Shown: positions 14,668 through 22,303 of the stretch, in pieces
Layout of the letters: each line of letters opens with the position of its first letter
Numbering within the stretch: the stretch's first letter is position 1
DNA from: a virus
Length of the DNA: 29,764 bases
Direction: 5' to 3' (one strand)
Virus record (IMG/VR): IMGVR_UViG_3300003138_000021
Coordinates: 1 to 29,764 of that record
Program-made: the position numbers and the translations under genes
The notes under the pieces: model-generated
Seen by the model: only the letters and a program-made list of their open reading frames with translations
Databases searched by the model: none
What the model was told of the DNA's origin: nothing

Positions 14668-15085
14668 ACATGACATAGTAACAATTCTTATATCTCACTT
14701 GCAGCAGATCAGCAGTGCAAACGGTTTTTATACCGAAGCCGGCGCAAACGTATTTGAGTGGAGGGCAAAAGCCATTGAAGATGACCTGCTACCTGCCATT
14801 ATAGTATGCGACCCTGAAGACAACGCAGTAGATGACAGCCAGACGCTAAAGCATAAGCTCAAAATAGAGATAGACATAGCTGTAAGCAGCGGCAAGCAAA
14901 CTACCATGGATATGAGAATGGTAAGCTCTGACATACTCAAAGCATTTGGGCTTTTTGAAGAAGAGGTATCGCAGGTATGCAGGTATCTAGGCAGTGAGAC
15001 TTTAATCGAGCATAAAGAGAAACTTTATGCTGGGGTAAGGCTTGAATTTGAGATCGAATACCAAAGCAAAAGGTGGGAACAGTAA
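14660..15085 (+). CDS. Neck or tail terminator-like protein
   Basis: 141 residues with an alpha/beta pattern: an N-terminal helix, IIVCDPEDNA, a strand KHKLKIEIDIAVSS, then a helix and YAGVRLEFEIEYQ. This is the arrangement of small tail-terminator/neck proteins of the gpU/gp10 type. Its start overlaps the gpFII-like gene by 8 nt and its stop overlaps the spike gene as TAATG. It marks the change from lambda-like to P2-like genes. The family is by fold pattern only. Confidence 0.5.
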   Translation: MRRHDIVTILISHLQQISSANGFYTEAGANVFEWRAKAIEDDLLPAIIVCDPEDNAVDDSQTLKHKLKIEIDIAVSSGKQTTMDMRMVSSDILKAFGLFEEEVSQVCRYLGSETLIEHKEKLYAGVRLEFEIEYQSKRWEQ

Positions 15086-15585
15086 TGCCGATAGCAGAGA
15101 TAAAAAGACGTATCGCTAACATCATAGCATTTGGCACTGTATCACAGGTAAAAAGTGGAGATGGCAAGGCACTTGTAAGGGTGAAAGTAATGGACTTGGA
15201 AACCGACTGGCTGCCAGTATCTTCACTATCTAACGGCTTCAAAAAGCACTGGATACCTACCACAGTCGGTGAGCAGTGCATAGTGCTTAGACCATTTGGA
15301 GAGAGCAGCAGCGGCATAGTATTTAGGAGTATCTTTAACCGTGGCGAGAAAGAGCCGGCAGGTGCAGATGAAAGTACGGAGATAATAGAGTACAGCGACG
15401 GTACTAGGGTCAGCTACTCTACTGCCTCAGGTGCGCTTAACGTAGAGTGTGTAGGTGTTGTGACGATCAAGGCGGCTTCCGTTGTGATAGATGCACCTAC
15501 TACGTTTAAACAAGACGTTACAGCAGATGGAAATATCACTGCTGGCGGTAGCGTCACAGACAGTGACGGTGACGGTGGCGCGTGA
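15085..15585 (+). CDS. Baseplate spike protein (P2 gpV-like)
   Basis: 166 residues. The N-terminal OB-fold (ANIIAFGTVSQVKSGDGKAL, TDWLPVSS, WIPTTVGEQCIVLRPFGE) is followed by a beta-helical spike stalk with short repeats (VTIKAASVVIDAPTTF, QDVTADGNITAGGSVTD). A GTG at 15073 lies upstream, but ATG 15085 overlaps the previous stop and has AAGGTGGGAAC before it. The C-terminus is DSDGDGGA and lacks the His-x-His iron site known at the tip of P2 gpV, so the membrane-piercing tip may differ or be supplied by another protein. Confidence 0.85.
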   Translation: MPIAEIKRRIANIIAFGTVSQVKSGDGKALVRVKVMDLETDWLPVSSLSNGFKKHWIPTTVGEQCIVLRPFGESSSGIVFRSIFNRGEKEPAGADESTEIIEYSDGTRVSYSTASGALNVECVGVVTIKAASVVIDAPTTFKQDVTADGNITAGGSVTDSDGDGGA

Positions 15586-15872
15586 TGTACTTGATAACCA
15601 TAGCAGACAGCATTAACCGTATTCTCAAGACACCAGTAGGCTCGCGAGTAATGAGGCCGTTGTACGGTTCTAGGCTTTACCTGCTTAGAGACAGAAAATT
15701 TAGTAAAGAGTGGCAGCTTTTGGCTACGCGGTACGTATTTGAAGCGATCAGTATCAACGAGCCGCGAGTAAAAGTAGACCGAGTAAATTTTGATACGGAC
15801 CCTGTAAAAGGTACGGTACAGATCAGCGTACACCTTACCAACGGTGAAACAGTAGAGGTAACAAATGATTGA
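15585..15872 (+). CDS. Baseplate wedge protein W (gp25-like)
   Basis: 95 residues from ATG 15585 (TGATG overlap with the spike gene). ADSINRILKTPVGSRVMRPL and YGSRL match the conserved start of gp25/gpW proteins (I-x-x-I-L-x-T-x-x-G-x-R-x-x-x-P-x-x-G-S-x-L), and the C-terminus has the family's strand pairs. It is part of the inner baseplate wedge that starts sheath polymerisation. P2 gene order V-W-J-I is kept. Confidence 0.87.
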   Translation: MYLITIADSINRILKTPVGSRVMRPLYGSRLYLLRDRKFSKEWQLLATRYVFEAISINEPRVKVDRVNFDTDPVKGTVQISVHLTNGETVEVTND

Positions 15873-16965
15873 TATTAACGCACTACCAGAGCCTAAAGTA
15901 CTCCAAGAGCTTTGCTACGAAACCATACTGGCAAATAAGATAGCAAAAGCTAAAGAGCTTGTACCAGACTGGCAACCGCTAGAGAGTGATGAGTTTAAAA
16001 TGATCTTAGAGGATGCAGCATACCAAGAGCTAAACCTAAGAGCAGAACTAAACAAGATCACTTTGGCATATTTTGTTGCAACCGCTACCGGGGCAGACCT
16101 TGATAACCACGCAGCAGATGATGGTATAGAGAGGTTACAAGGCAGCAAGCCTTACGCACTGTACGAGTTTTCACTAAGTGCTGCATTTGGTTTTGATGTT
16201 GTGATACCTAAAAACATCGTACTGCAAGACAGTATGGGTGAGTACCAAGGCGTGCTGCTTGACGATGTTACCATTATATCAGGCGAAACAAAAGCAAACG
16301 GTACTGTAGAGCTGCAAGTTTACACAGCCAGCAGCAAAGTAAAAACAGAGCAGCTTACAACAACACTGCCTTACGTTGTAGAGCCTAAAGCACTCGAAGA
16401 GTTTACAAACGGTGCAGATGCAGAAGATGACAAAAGCCTACTTTACAGGCTGCTTATATCAAAAGCTGATAAGTCAACGGCAGGGAGTGAGGAAACCTAC
16501 GAGAGCTTCACACTCAAAGCAGACAGCCGTATAGAAGATGTGAAGATACTAAGGGGCGAAAACGGTGTAGTCAACGTGTATTACTACAGCAGTATTGAAG
16601 ATGCGCTTATCACTACACGTATCACAGATGCGCTTAACGATACAAAGGTACGCCCTATCAGTGATGACGTAGTGGTAGCACCAGCAACACAGGTAAGCTA
16701 CAGTGTTACAGCACAGGTAAAAATATTGCCAAACCTTGATACTGCAACCGTGTATGCAAATGCCGTTGCAGCCTTTAATGCAGGGCTGGAGTCTCTTAAA
16801 CAGATCGGTACGGATATCACGCTTAGTGAGATCAACGAATTTTTAAAAGTGGATGGAGTGAAAGAGGTAGTTATCTCTTCACCAGCAGCAAACATACACA
16901 TAGATGACAATAAAATAGGGATAAACGATGCAGCCGCAAATACTATCACTTTTACCGTCCTTTGA
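15865..16965 (+). CDS. Baseplate wedge protein J
   Basis: 366 residues. It contains the family features LRAELNKITLAYFVATATGA and DLDNHAADDGIERL near the N-terminus, AEDDKSLLYRLLISKADKST in the middle and a C-terminal domain with ITDALNDTKVRPISDDVVV. It overlaps gene W by 8 nt and gene I by 38 nt. P2 gpJ (302 residues) forms the wedge with gpI and W; this copy is longer. Confidence 0.9.
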   Translation: MIDINALPEPKVLQELCYETILANKIAKAKELVPDWQPLESDEFKMILEDAAYQELNLRAELNKITLAYFVATATGADLDNHAADDGIERLQGSKPYALYEFSLSAAFGFDVVIPKNIVLQDSMGEYQGVLLDDVTIISGETKANGTVELQVYTASSKVKTEQLTTTLPYVVEPKALEEFTNGADAEDDKSLLYRLLISKADKSTAGSEETYESFTLKADSRIEDVKILRGENGVVNVYYYSSIEDALITTRITDALNDTKVRPISDDVVVAPATQVSYSVTAQVKILPNLDTATVYANAVAAFNAGLESLKQIGTDITLSEINEFLKVDGVKEVVISSPAANIHIDDNKIGINDAAANTITFTVL

Positions 16966-17566
16966 GCCTAAAGAGCTGCACGCTCTTAGCCACATAAGCA
17001 ACGATACGAGGCAGCAGCTTAGCACTGAGATACAAGAGATCAAAAAACTGCGCGACCCTCTGCTATGTAATGCAAGGTTTTTGCAGTTTTTGGCGTATGC
17101 ACACAAAGCTGATCTATGGACTGACGTACTCCATGATGATGAAAAGCGGCAGCTTATTTTGCAGAGTAAAAACCTGCACAGGCATAAGGGTACGGTTTGG
17201 GCTGTACTGGAGATACTTAAAGCCATAGGGCTTAGTAGCGCATCGCAAGAGGCGATACTACTGGAATACAAAGACAGGGAAAAAGCAAAATACACTGTAA
17301 AGCGTGACGGTACTTACAGTTATGACGCTACAGTGCTTCATAATGACGGCTCACCTATATACCCTTTAGAGTTCACACACTGGACTGAATTTATCGTAGA
17401 GCTTAAAGTGCCGCTTACATCGGTAAAAGCGGAACTGGCACGCAAACTTATCGAAATGTACAAACCTGTGCGCTCTAAGCTGCTTGGTTTTGTATACGAC
17501 ACGCTGCAGGCTAGGGATGGAAGCATTTACTATAACGCTGAGCATACCCACGGCTTAATCAACTAA
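16928..17566 (+). CDS. Tail protein I
   Basis: 212 residues, helical N-terminal half with the gpI motif HRHKGTVWAVLEILKAIGLS and a C-terminal beta domain (VELKVPLTSVKAELARKLIE, KPVRSKLLGF). In P2, gpI is a baseplate wedge protein that connects to tail fibres. The long overlap with gene J supports coupled translation. P2 gpI is 176 residues. Confidence 0.87.
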   Translation: MQPQILSLLPSFEPKELHALSHISNDTRQQLSTEIQEIKKLRDPLLCNARFLQFLAYAHKADLWTDVLHDDEKRQLILQSKNLHRHKGTVWAVLEILKAIGLSSASQEAILLEYKDREKAKYTVKRDGTYSYDATVLHNDGSPIYPLEFTHWTEFIVELKVPLTSVKAELARKLIEMYKPVRSKLLGFVYDTLQARDGSIYYNAEHTHGLIN

Positions 17567-17582
17567 TAGGAGGATAAGCGAT

Positions 17583-18326
17583 ATGGCAACCATAGCAGAG
17601 ACAGAACAGTGGGAAGATGGAATATACCAGCTTGAAACTACAGACCCGGTAGAGGGTGGCACAAACGGTATAGATAATACACCGCATAAACACCTTGCAA
17701 ACAGAACACTTTGGCTAAAAGCACAGATAGAAGCACTGGCACAGAGTTTATCTATCGTAGACGCAAATACACTACAGGGTAAGACAGTATCAGATATACA
17801 GACGCTTATCATAAATGCTATTACTAACGGTGCCGGTGCGGCGTATGATACTCTTTTGGAGCTACAGCAAGAGATACAGGCAAACGATAACGATATTACC
17901 GGAATTTTATATTCTATATCGTTAAGGTTGACGAATATCGTTGAAGACACAACGCCACAACTAGGCGGCTCTTTGGACGGTGACGGGAACTACATTAAAG
18001 ACGTGTGGTACAACCAACTTGCAGATGTTACTGTATCTACAGGAACCCATACGATATACTTTTCAGATGGTAACAGGAAGAAAATCACTGCTGGTGGTAA
18101 CTTCACGATTGCTTTCGGAGGAGTATCTGCAAATCAAAACGTGTACATCATTGAAGCGGTCAACTGGGGGGCATATACGATCACATTCCCCGCAGGCTTG
18201 AAAGTAGAAGACGGAGCACTGCCAGAATTTACCGTGAGTGGCACGGACTTGATAGCGATAGAAGTAGATAAGAACGGAACCTATACCCTGTCTGTAATTG
18301 CACAAAATATAGGAGTGATCGTATGA
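17583..18326 (+). CDS. Tail fibre protein (P2 gpH-like position)
   Basis: 247 residues. The N-terminus (ETEQWEDGIYQLETTDPVEG, DNTPHKHLANRTLWLKAQIE) is the common baseplate-attachment start of tail fibres. A short helical/trimeric stem follows, and the last 90 residues form a beta-rich tip (HTIYFSDGNRKKITAGGNFT). It is short for a P2 fibre (669), so the adhesin function may be shared with the next gene. GGAGGATAAGCGAT gives a strong start. It overlaps the next gene as ATGA. Confidence 0.75.
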   Translation: MATIAETEQWEDGIYQLETTDPVEGGTNGIDNTPHKHLANRTLWLKAQIEALAQSLSIVDANTLQGKTVSDIQTLIINAITNGAGAAYDTLLELQQEIQANDNDITGILYSISLRLTNIVEDTTPQLGGSLDGDGNYIKDVWYNQLADVTVSTGTHTIYFSDGNRKKITAGGNFTIAFGGVSANQNVYIIEAVNWGAYTITFPAGLKVEDGALPEFTVSGTDLIAIEVDKNGTYTLSVIAQNIGVIV

Positions 18327-19045
18327 TACGGTCACTTTTGATGGCTGGCAACAAGAAGAAGTTGTTTATCGAATTTGGAGCAAACCATAGAGCAGACGGG
18401 GCTACTGGTATCACAATGGATACAACTGCTGGGAGTGCTATTCCTAACGAAGAAATGCTTTTAATCGCAATTGCAAGCTCATACGACCCAGAGTATGATG
18501 TTCTTAATTATTTCCATATTGACGGGGTTACTCCTGATTTTCTATATGATGTGGTTGATAATACGGATGAAGAGCATATGGGTATATTTGTGGGAGTTCA
18601 AAGTATAACCAATGGGGATTATATAAAGACAATTTCTGTTGATGTTGACCCAGAAAATACAGCGTTTGGAGATCAGTATATAGAAACTGACTTCAGGCTA
18701 TCTTATTGCAGAGTTTTAAAAAAAAGAAACATGACAGTTGTAAAACAAGAAGAGTTCACTGGAACAACTCTCTATCCTATTACGGTATCACCCATTGAAG
18801 CACAAAAAGGTGATTTGATTGTTGCTATTATGAACATACGGCATAGCGCAGATGCAGACACATTAAACGTTTCATCAACAACACACGAGGTTAACCTACT
18901 GTTTTCAGATACAACAGAAACATATCCTAGGTTTAAAATATTTACGATCGATGTTGATGATAATACCCAGCCTTCATTCACTTTCAACGCGACTGATGTC
19001 TACCAGCAAGCAGTTGCAATGTATCTAATAATAAGAGGAAACTAA
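18323..19045 (+). CDS. Beta-rich protein, probable fibre tip or fibre-associated
   Basis: 240 residues, mostly strands and turns with many Thr/Val/Asp residues. No known domain is recognised. It overlaps the fibre gene by 4 nt and is followed two bases later by the fibre-assembly gene, so it is probably part of the host-recognition apparatus. Its codon use (more AT at third positions) differs from the baseplate genes, as is common for exchanged receptor-binding modules. Confidence 0.5.
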   Translation: MIRSLLMAGNKKKLFIEFGANHRADGATGITMDTTAGSAIPNEEMLLIAIASSYDPEYDVLNYFHIDGVTPDFLYDVVDNTDEEHMGIFVGVQSITNGDYIKTISVDVDPENTAFGDQYIETDFRLSYCRVLKKRNMTVVKQEEFTGTTLYPITVSPIEAQKGDLIVAIMNIRHSADADTLNVSSTTHEVNLLFSDTTETYPRFKIFTIDVDDNTQPSFTFNATDVYQQAVAMYLIIRGN

Positions 19046-19046
19046 A

Positions 19047-19598
19047 ATGTACGCAGAAATAACAGACGGAAAAGTTACGAAAATAGTAAGTGTAGGCGGG
19101 AGCTATAAAAATATCTCTTTTGGTAAACTTGCAGAAGACAAAGAGTATTTTGATGCAGGATTGTATAAGCTTATCGATGTAGCTCCTACAGTAACAGAGT
19201 ATCAAAGGCTTGGCGGAGAGGTCATAGAGATAGACGAAGCTTCAAGAACAGTCACACGCACCAAGAATGTGCTTGATATGAGCACGGAAGAGATATATAC
19301 GAAGAATATCAAAAAAATTAACAGGGAATACGAAAGCGCAATTGCTCAACTCACTGCTGGTGTGCCCGATAGTGAGAAAGGCACATGGAGCAAACAAGAA
19401 GCAGAAGCCAGGGCATACGTTGCCAACAATACGGTATCAACCCCACTTATAGACGGCATAGCAACAGCAAGAGGAGTTGATAAGGTGTATCTTATTGGGA
19501 AGATCATAGAAAAGGCAGATGCCTATACTATTGCAATTGCTCAACTTACTGGTGAAAGACAAGCGAAAGAAGATCAGCTCAATATGGGGGAACTATGA
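19047..19598 (+). CDS. Tail fibre assembly protein-like chaperone
   Basis: 183 residues. The C-terminal half has the pattern TWSKQEAEARAYVAN, TPLIDGIATARGV and KADAYTIAIAQLTGERQ, which is typical of tail fibre assembly/chaperone (gpG-like) proteins. A beta-rich N-terminal part would contact the fibre. It follows the fibre genes as gpG follows gpH in P2. Confidence 0.72.
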   Translation: MYAEITDGKVTKIVSVGGSYKNISFGKLAEDKEYFDAGLYKLIDVAPTVTEYQRLGGEVIEIDEASRTVTRTKNVLDMSTEEIYTKNIKKINREYESAIAQLTAGVPDSEKGTWSKQEAEARAYVANNTVSTPLIDGIATARGVDKVYLIGKIIEKADAYTIAIAQLTGERQAKEDQLNMGEL

Positions 19599-19921
19599 GG
19601 GCGTTTTTTATATACATTGCTTCACTCATTGTATTTGGAATATACGATCTATTTATGATGCCAAGAGCCGTCTTGATAAATAGAAAGAATCTACCGCAAT
19701 ATTTCTACAATGCAGCCTTAGGAAGAGATCAATACTCAAATGCAAAAAGAGGGGGAAAAGTAGACGAGACTGTCAGCGGGGAGGATGGATACTATCTGCA
19801 AAAAGGAAAGCTTGGATGCTGCAAGATGAGAAAGTACTTTTGCATGTTGCTTGATGTGGTTTTTAATGAAAAAGATCACTGCATTAAGTCAATAGATAAG
19901 CAAGAATGGGACTATCTATAA
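19595..19921 (+). CDS. Hypothetical protein with N-terminal membrane segment
   Basis: 108 residues. Residues 3-20 (AFFIYIASLIVFGIYDLF) form a likely membrane helix. The remainder is soluble with several cysteines (LGCCKMRKYFCMLLD). It overlaps the fibre-assembly gene as ATGA. It is not a P2 tail protein I recognise and may be an inserted moron at the end of the fibre cluster, before a new transcription unit starting with the sheath. Confidence 0.5.
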   Translation: MRAFFIYIASLIVFGIYDLFMMPRAVLINRKNLPQYFYNAALGRDQYSNAKRGGKVDETVSGEDGYYLQKGKLGCCKMRKYFCMLLDVVFNEKDHCIKSIDKQEWDYL

Positions 19922-20016
19922 CGAGTTTTTTTGCAATATAAAAAGGGGTTTTAAAAGCGTGTCACTTTTGGTGAGAATATAAATACTTTAAATACATAAA
20001 GAAAGGAAACAAAAAC
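19922..20016 (+). promoter_or_regulatory. Leader before the sheath gene, possible promoter
   Basis: 95 nt with no gene. It contains TATAAA at about 19979 and ends in AAAGAAAGGAAAC, a strong ribosome-binding site. The P2 late-promoter dyad was not found. It plausibly drives high expression of sheath and tube. Confidence 0.3.
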
Positions 20017-21138
20017 ATGGATTTGAATTACGGTATTAATGGTAGTTTTGGTGTAACAGCTGCAAGACCTGTGACGGTAAGCAGCTCTGCGCCTATCGGT
20101 ATCGTAGCAACGGCTAACGCTGGCACTACAGGGCTTATGAAATTCAACAATGCAGAAGAGGGGCTAAAGTATGTCACGGATAACAACATTACAGACGGAA
20201 CGCTTAAAGCTGCCTTAACTGGTATCTATCTCCAAGGTGTAAACTGCCCACTGGTAGTACACGTTTCTACGATAGATGCTACAGAAGCGAATAACATTAC
20301 TAATGTGCTTGCCGGTCTTGATATGCTTAAGCAAGCTGACCCGGTAACTGGCATCGAGCTTAAGAACGGTTTGATTATTACGCCGGAGTACTCTGCTGAC
20401 GTTACGGTGGCGGCAAAAGTGGATGCTATCGCTACAGCACTGTGGTGTATTGGTATCGTAGATAACTTTAGCGAAGATGAGGCAGGGGTAGCTACGTTTG
20501 TAGAAAACTTCGGGAGTATGTACCTGCTTGTAGGTACTGGAAAGTACAACGCTGACGGGCTGGAGATACCTTACAGTGCTTTGATGGCTGGAGTGATCGC
20601 ATACCATGACGGTAATACGCCTTTTGGATGGGCGCAAAACCACTCTAACCGTATCGCTAAAGGTGTGGCAGGTACGACCAGGGTCATAGAGTACCTAGAG
20701 GGTCAGGACTGTGAGGCTAGAAGACTTAGACAAAGTGGAGTAGGCTGTATCGTCAAAGATGTTGGCTGGCGTACTTACGGGTTTGAAACTACAGACATTG
20801 ACCCTATTTGGCAAGCACTAGACAGGGTAAGGACATTTCACAGGCTGCTTGATGCTATCATCAAAGCCAGTAAGTGGGCTAGGGATAGAGAAGCAGATCA
20901 GCTTATCTGGGTCAAAAAGACAATCGTAGAGTTTATGAACGAGCTAAAAGGCAATGGTGTGGTTATCGGGTTTGATGTATTCTTTGACCCATTGAAAAAC
21001 ACACTGGCAACGGTAACGGCTGGTAAATTCTACTTGACAGTAGAGGTACAGGATATGCCAAGTATCAGAGAGCTTAATATAGAGCTTGTTTACTCAGATG
21101 CTTACAATGAGACACTTATCAACTATATCAACGGCTAA
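20017..21138 (+). CDS. Contractile tail sheath protein (P2 FI-like)
   Basis: 373 residues (P2 FI is 396). Recognisable parts are GITVSV-type N-terminal handshake sequence (DLNYGINGSFGVTAARPVTV), PYSALMAGVIAYHD, and a conserved C-terminal domain with GCIVKDVGWRTYGFETT, VRTFHRLLDAIIKASKWARD and QDMPSIRELNIELVYSD. It polymerises around the tube and contracts on infection. This is decisive for a myovirus tail. Confidence 0.93.
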   Translation: MDLNYGINGSFGVTAARPVTVSSSAPIGIVATANAGTTGLMKFNNAEEGLKYVTDNNITDGTLKAALTGIYLQGVNCPLVVHVSTIDATEANNITNVLAGLDMLKQADPVTGIELKNGLIITPEYSADVTVAAKVDAIATALWCIGIVDNFSEDEAGVATFVENFGSMYLLVGTGKYNADGLEIPYSALMAGVIAYHDGNTPFGWAQNHSNRIAKGVAGTTRVIEYLEGQDCEARRLRQSGVGCIVKDVGWRTYGFETTDIDPIWQALDRVRTFHRLLDAIIKASKWARDREADQLIWVKKTIVEFMNELKGNGVVIGFDVFFDPLKNTLATVTAGKFYLTVEVQDMPSIRELNIELVYSDAYNETLINYING

Positions 21139-21151
21139 GGAGGGTTGAGAA

Positions 21152-21664
21152 ATGGGAACACAGGTTAGACTACCACAGAGCGTAGTGGACGTTTCTGTAT
21201 TTATCGAGGGCAACGGGTTTGCAGGTCTTACGGATAAGATCAGCCTACCAGACATTGAACGTATTTTAGAGACTTCAAAGGCTGGCGGCTTTGAGCGTGA
21301 CGTAGATACGGGCGTATTCAAAAAAATGGAGTTTGAAGTAGGGGTAAAAGAGTTCAATAAGATCATCTATACTGCTGCTTCTACAGGTATCGCCAGCGGG
21401 AAAGGTATCGGTATCGTACTTAAGGGGTCTATCCTGCAGGATGGCACTAAGATACCTTTTGTAGCGACAATACAAGGTAAGTCAGGTGTCGCGCTTGGCG
21501 GCATCGGTGCAGGTGACGGAGGCACTACCACGCTTAAGGGAACAGCAGAGCGTTTTTCATATGAGTTGAACGGTGAAGAGTTGGTGCACATGGATACGCG
21601 CAATATGATCGCAAAGATCGCTGGCGTAGATCACCTTGAAGTACTCAGACAGCATATACTATAA
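21152..21664 (+). CDS. Major tail tube protein (P2 FII-like)
   Basis: 170 residues, almost the length of P2 FII (172). It begins with GNGFAGLTDKISLPDIER, then FERDVDTGVFKKMEFEV, and ends in YELNGEELVHMDTRNMIAKI and AGVDHLEVLR, all typical of FII tubes. AAGGAGGGTTGAGAA precedes the ATG. It builds the inner tube through which DNA passes. Confidence 0.92.
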   Translation: MGTQVRLPQSVVDVSVFIEGNGFAGLTDKISLPDIERILETSKAGGFERDVDTGVFKKMEFEVGVKEFNKIIYTAASTGIASGKGIGIVLKGSILQDGTKIPFVATIQGKSGVALGGIGAGDGGTTTLKGTAERFSYELNGEELVHMDTRNMIAKIAGVDHLEVLRQHIL

Positions 21665-21677
21665 GGGGGCGTGAGTC

Positions 21678-21995
21678 ATGGCTGAAACAAAAACACTAGA
21701 AGCACTTGAAAAAGAGGTAGCGGAACTTGAAGAAGCAGCACAGCGTAAAGCACTTGAAAAAAGGCTTGAACAGCTAAAAAGAGCTGACAGTAACATATTG
21801 TCAAACGGTAAAACTGCAAAGATGAGAAAGCCTACCGTTAGGGATATGAAGCTATCAAACGAGGGTAATACCGATGCAGGAAAAGAGCTTATCTTGATGC
21901 GTAATCTTACAGAGCTGACAGAAGAAGAACTGTACGCACTTGACATTGAAGACTACGCTATCTACCAGATGATGCTACAGGGTTTTTTATCATAA
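21678..21995 (+). CDS. Tail assembly chaperone E (unshifted product)
   Basis: 105 residues. A charged coiled-coil N-terminus (LEALEKEVAELEEAAQRKAL) is followed by a small domain (KMRKPTVRDMKLSN, LTELTEEELYALDIEDYAIY) typical of tail assembly chaperones that bind the tape measure. It ends just after a T TTT TTA slippery heptamer. P2 gene E is 91 residues and occupies the same place between tube and tape measure. Confidence 0.8.
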   Translation: MAETKTLEALEKEVAELEEAAQRKALEKRLEQLKRADSNILSNGKTAKMRKPTVRDMKLSNEGNTDAGKELILMRNLTELTEEELYALDIEDYAIYQMMLQGFLS

Positions 21996-22129
21996 GCTAT
22001 GACGATGCGCGTATGGGTATGGCTCTGGTGGGTCATACCATGCACTTTAGTTATAGCGATATGTTAGAAATGGAAACGGATGAGTTTAGAGAGTTTGTGA
22101 AGATCGCACAAGAGCTGAGCGAACAATAA
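21678..22129 (+). CDS. Tail assembly chaperone E-E' (programmed -1 frameshift product)
   Basis: A -1 shift on T TTT TTA (21983-21989) reads past the E stop at 21993-21995 and continues for 46 codons to TAA at 22127. The added tail (IISYDDARMGMALVGHTMHF, then SYSDMLEMETDEFREFVKIA) carries the F-x-x-S-x-x-x-L-x-x-M-x-x-x-E-[FL] pattern of the P2 GpE' family. P2 expresses E+E' by the same type of -1 shift. The longer form, made in small amounts, is needed for tail assembly. Confidence 0.75.
21983..21989 (+). promoter_or_regulatory. -1 ribosomal frameshift heptamer T TTT TTA
   Basis: The heptamer is in the correct X XXY YYZ phase relative to the E frame (GGT TTT TTA). The zero frame stops two codons later. 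Confidence 0.78.
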
Positions 22130-22274
22130 GCCCAAAGCCTACTACCGTAGCAGCTACCACAGTAACCGATACAGCAGTAGTAGAGCCTGTCAGCATACCA
22201 ACGATCACAGATACAATGATACAAGCGAAAAATAGCCCTATCAAGGACTTTATATAAAAAATAATCTCTTTCAT
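22086..22274 (-). CDS. Antisense small two-helix membrane protein (moron candidate)
   Basis: 62 residues starting MKEIIFYIKSLIGLFFACII. Two hydrophobic segments are seen, at about residues 3-29 and 33-53, separated by GSTT. It is on the opposite strand to the whole late operon, between E' and the tape measure, and explains an otherwise empty gap of 174 nt. It has its own extended -10 (TGGTATAAT) six bases before the ATG, giving a nearly leaderless transcript. Its 3' end overlaps E' by 44 nt. Own-promoter, opposite-strand small genes in tail operons are typical of morons expressed in the lysogen, such as superinfection-exclusion membrane proteins; the function here is inference. Confidence 0.62.
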   Translation of the reverse strand: MKEIIFYIKSLIGLFFACIIVSVIVGMLTGSTTAVSVTVVAATVVGFGLIVRSALVRSSQTL

Positions 22275-22280
22275 AGGTCT

Positions 22281-22289
22281 ATTATACCA
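22281..22289 (-). promoter_or_regulatory. Extended -10 promoter of the antisense gene (TGGTATAAT)
   Basis: Perfect TG-n-TATAAT on the minus strand, ending six bases before the ATG at 22274. It lies just before the ribosome-binding site AGGAG of the tape measure gene on the plus strand. Confidence 0.65.
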
Positions 22290-22303
22290 CAGGAGTGTAA
22301 AAA

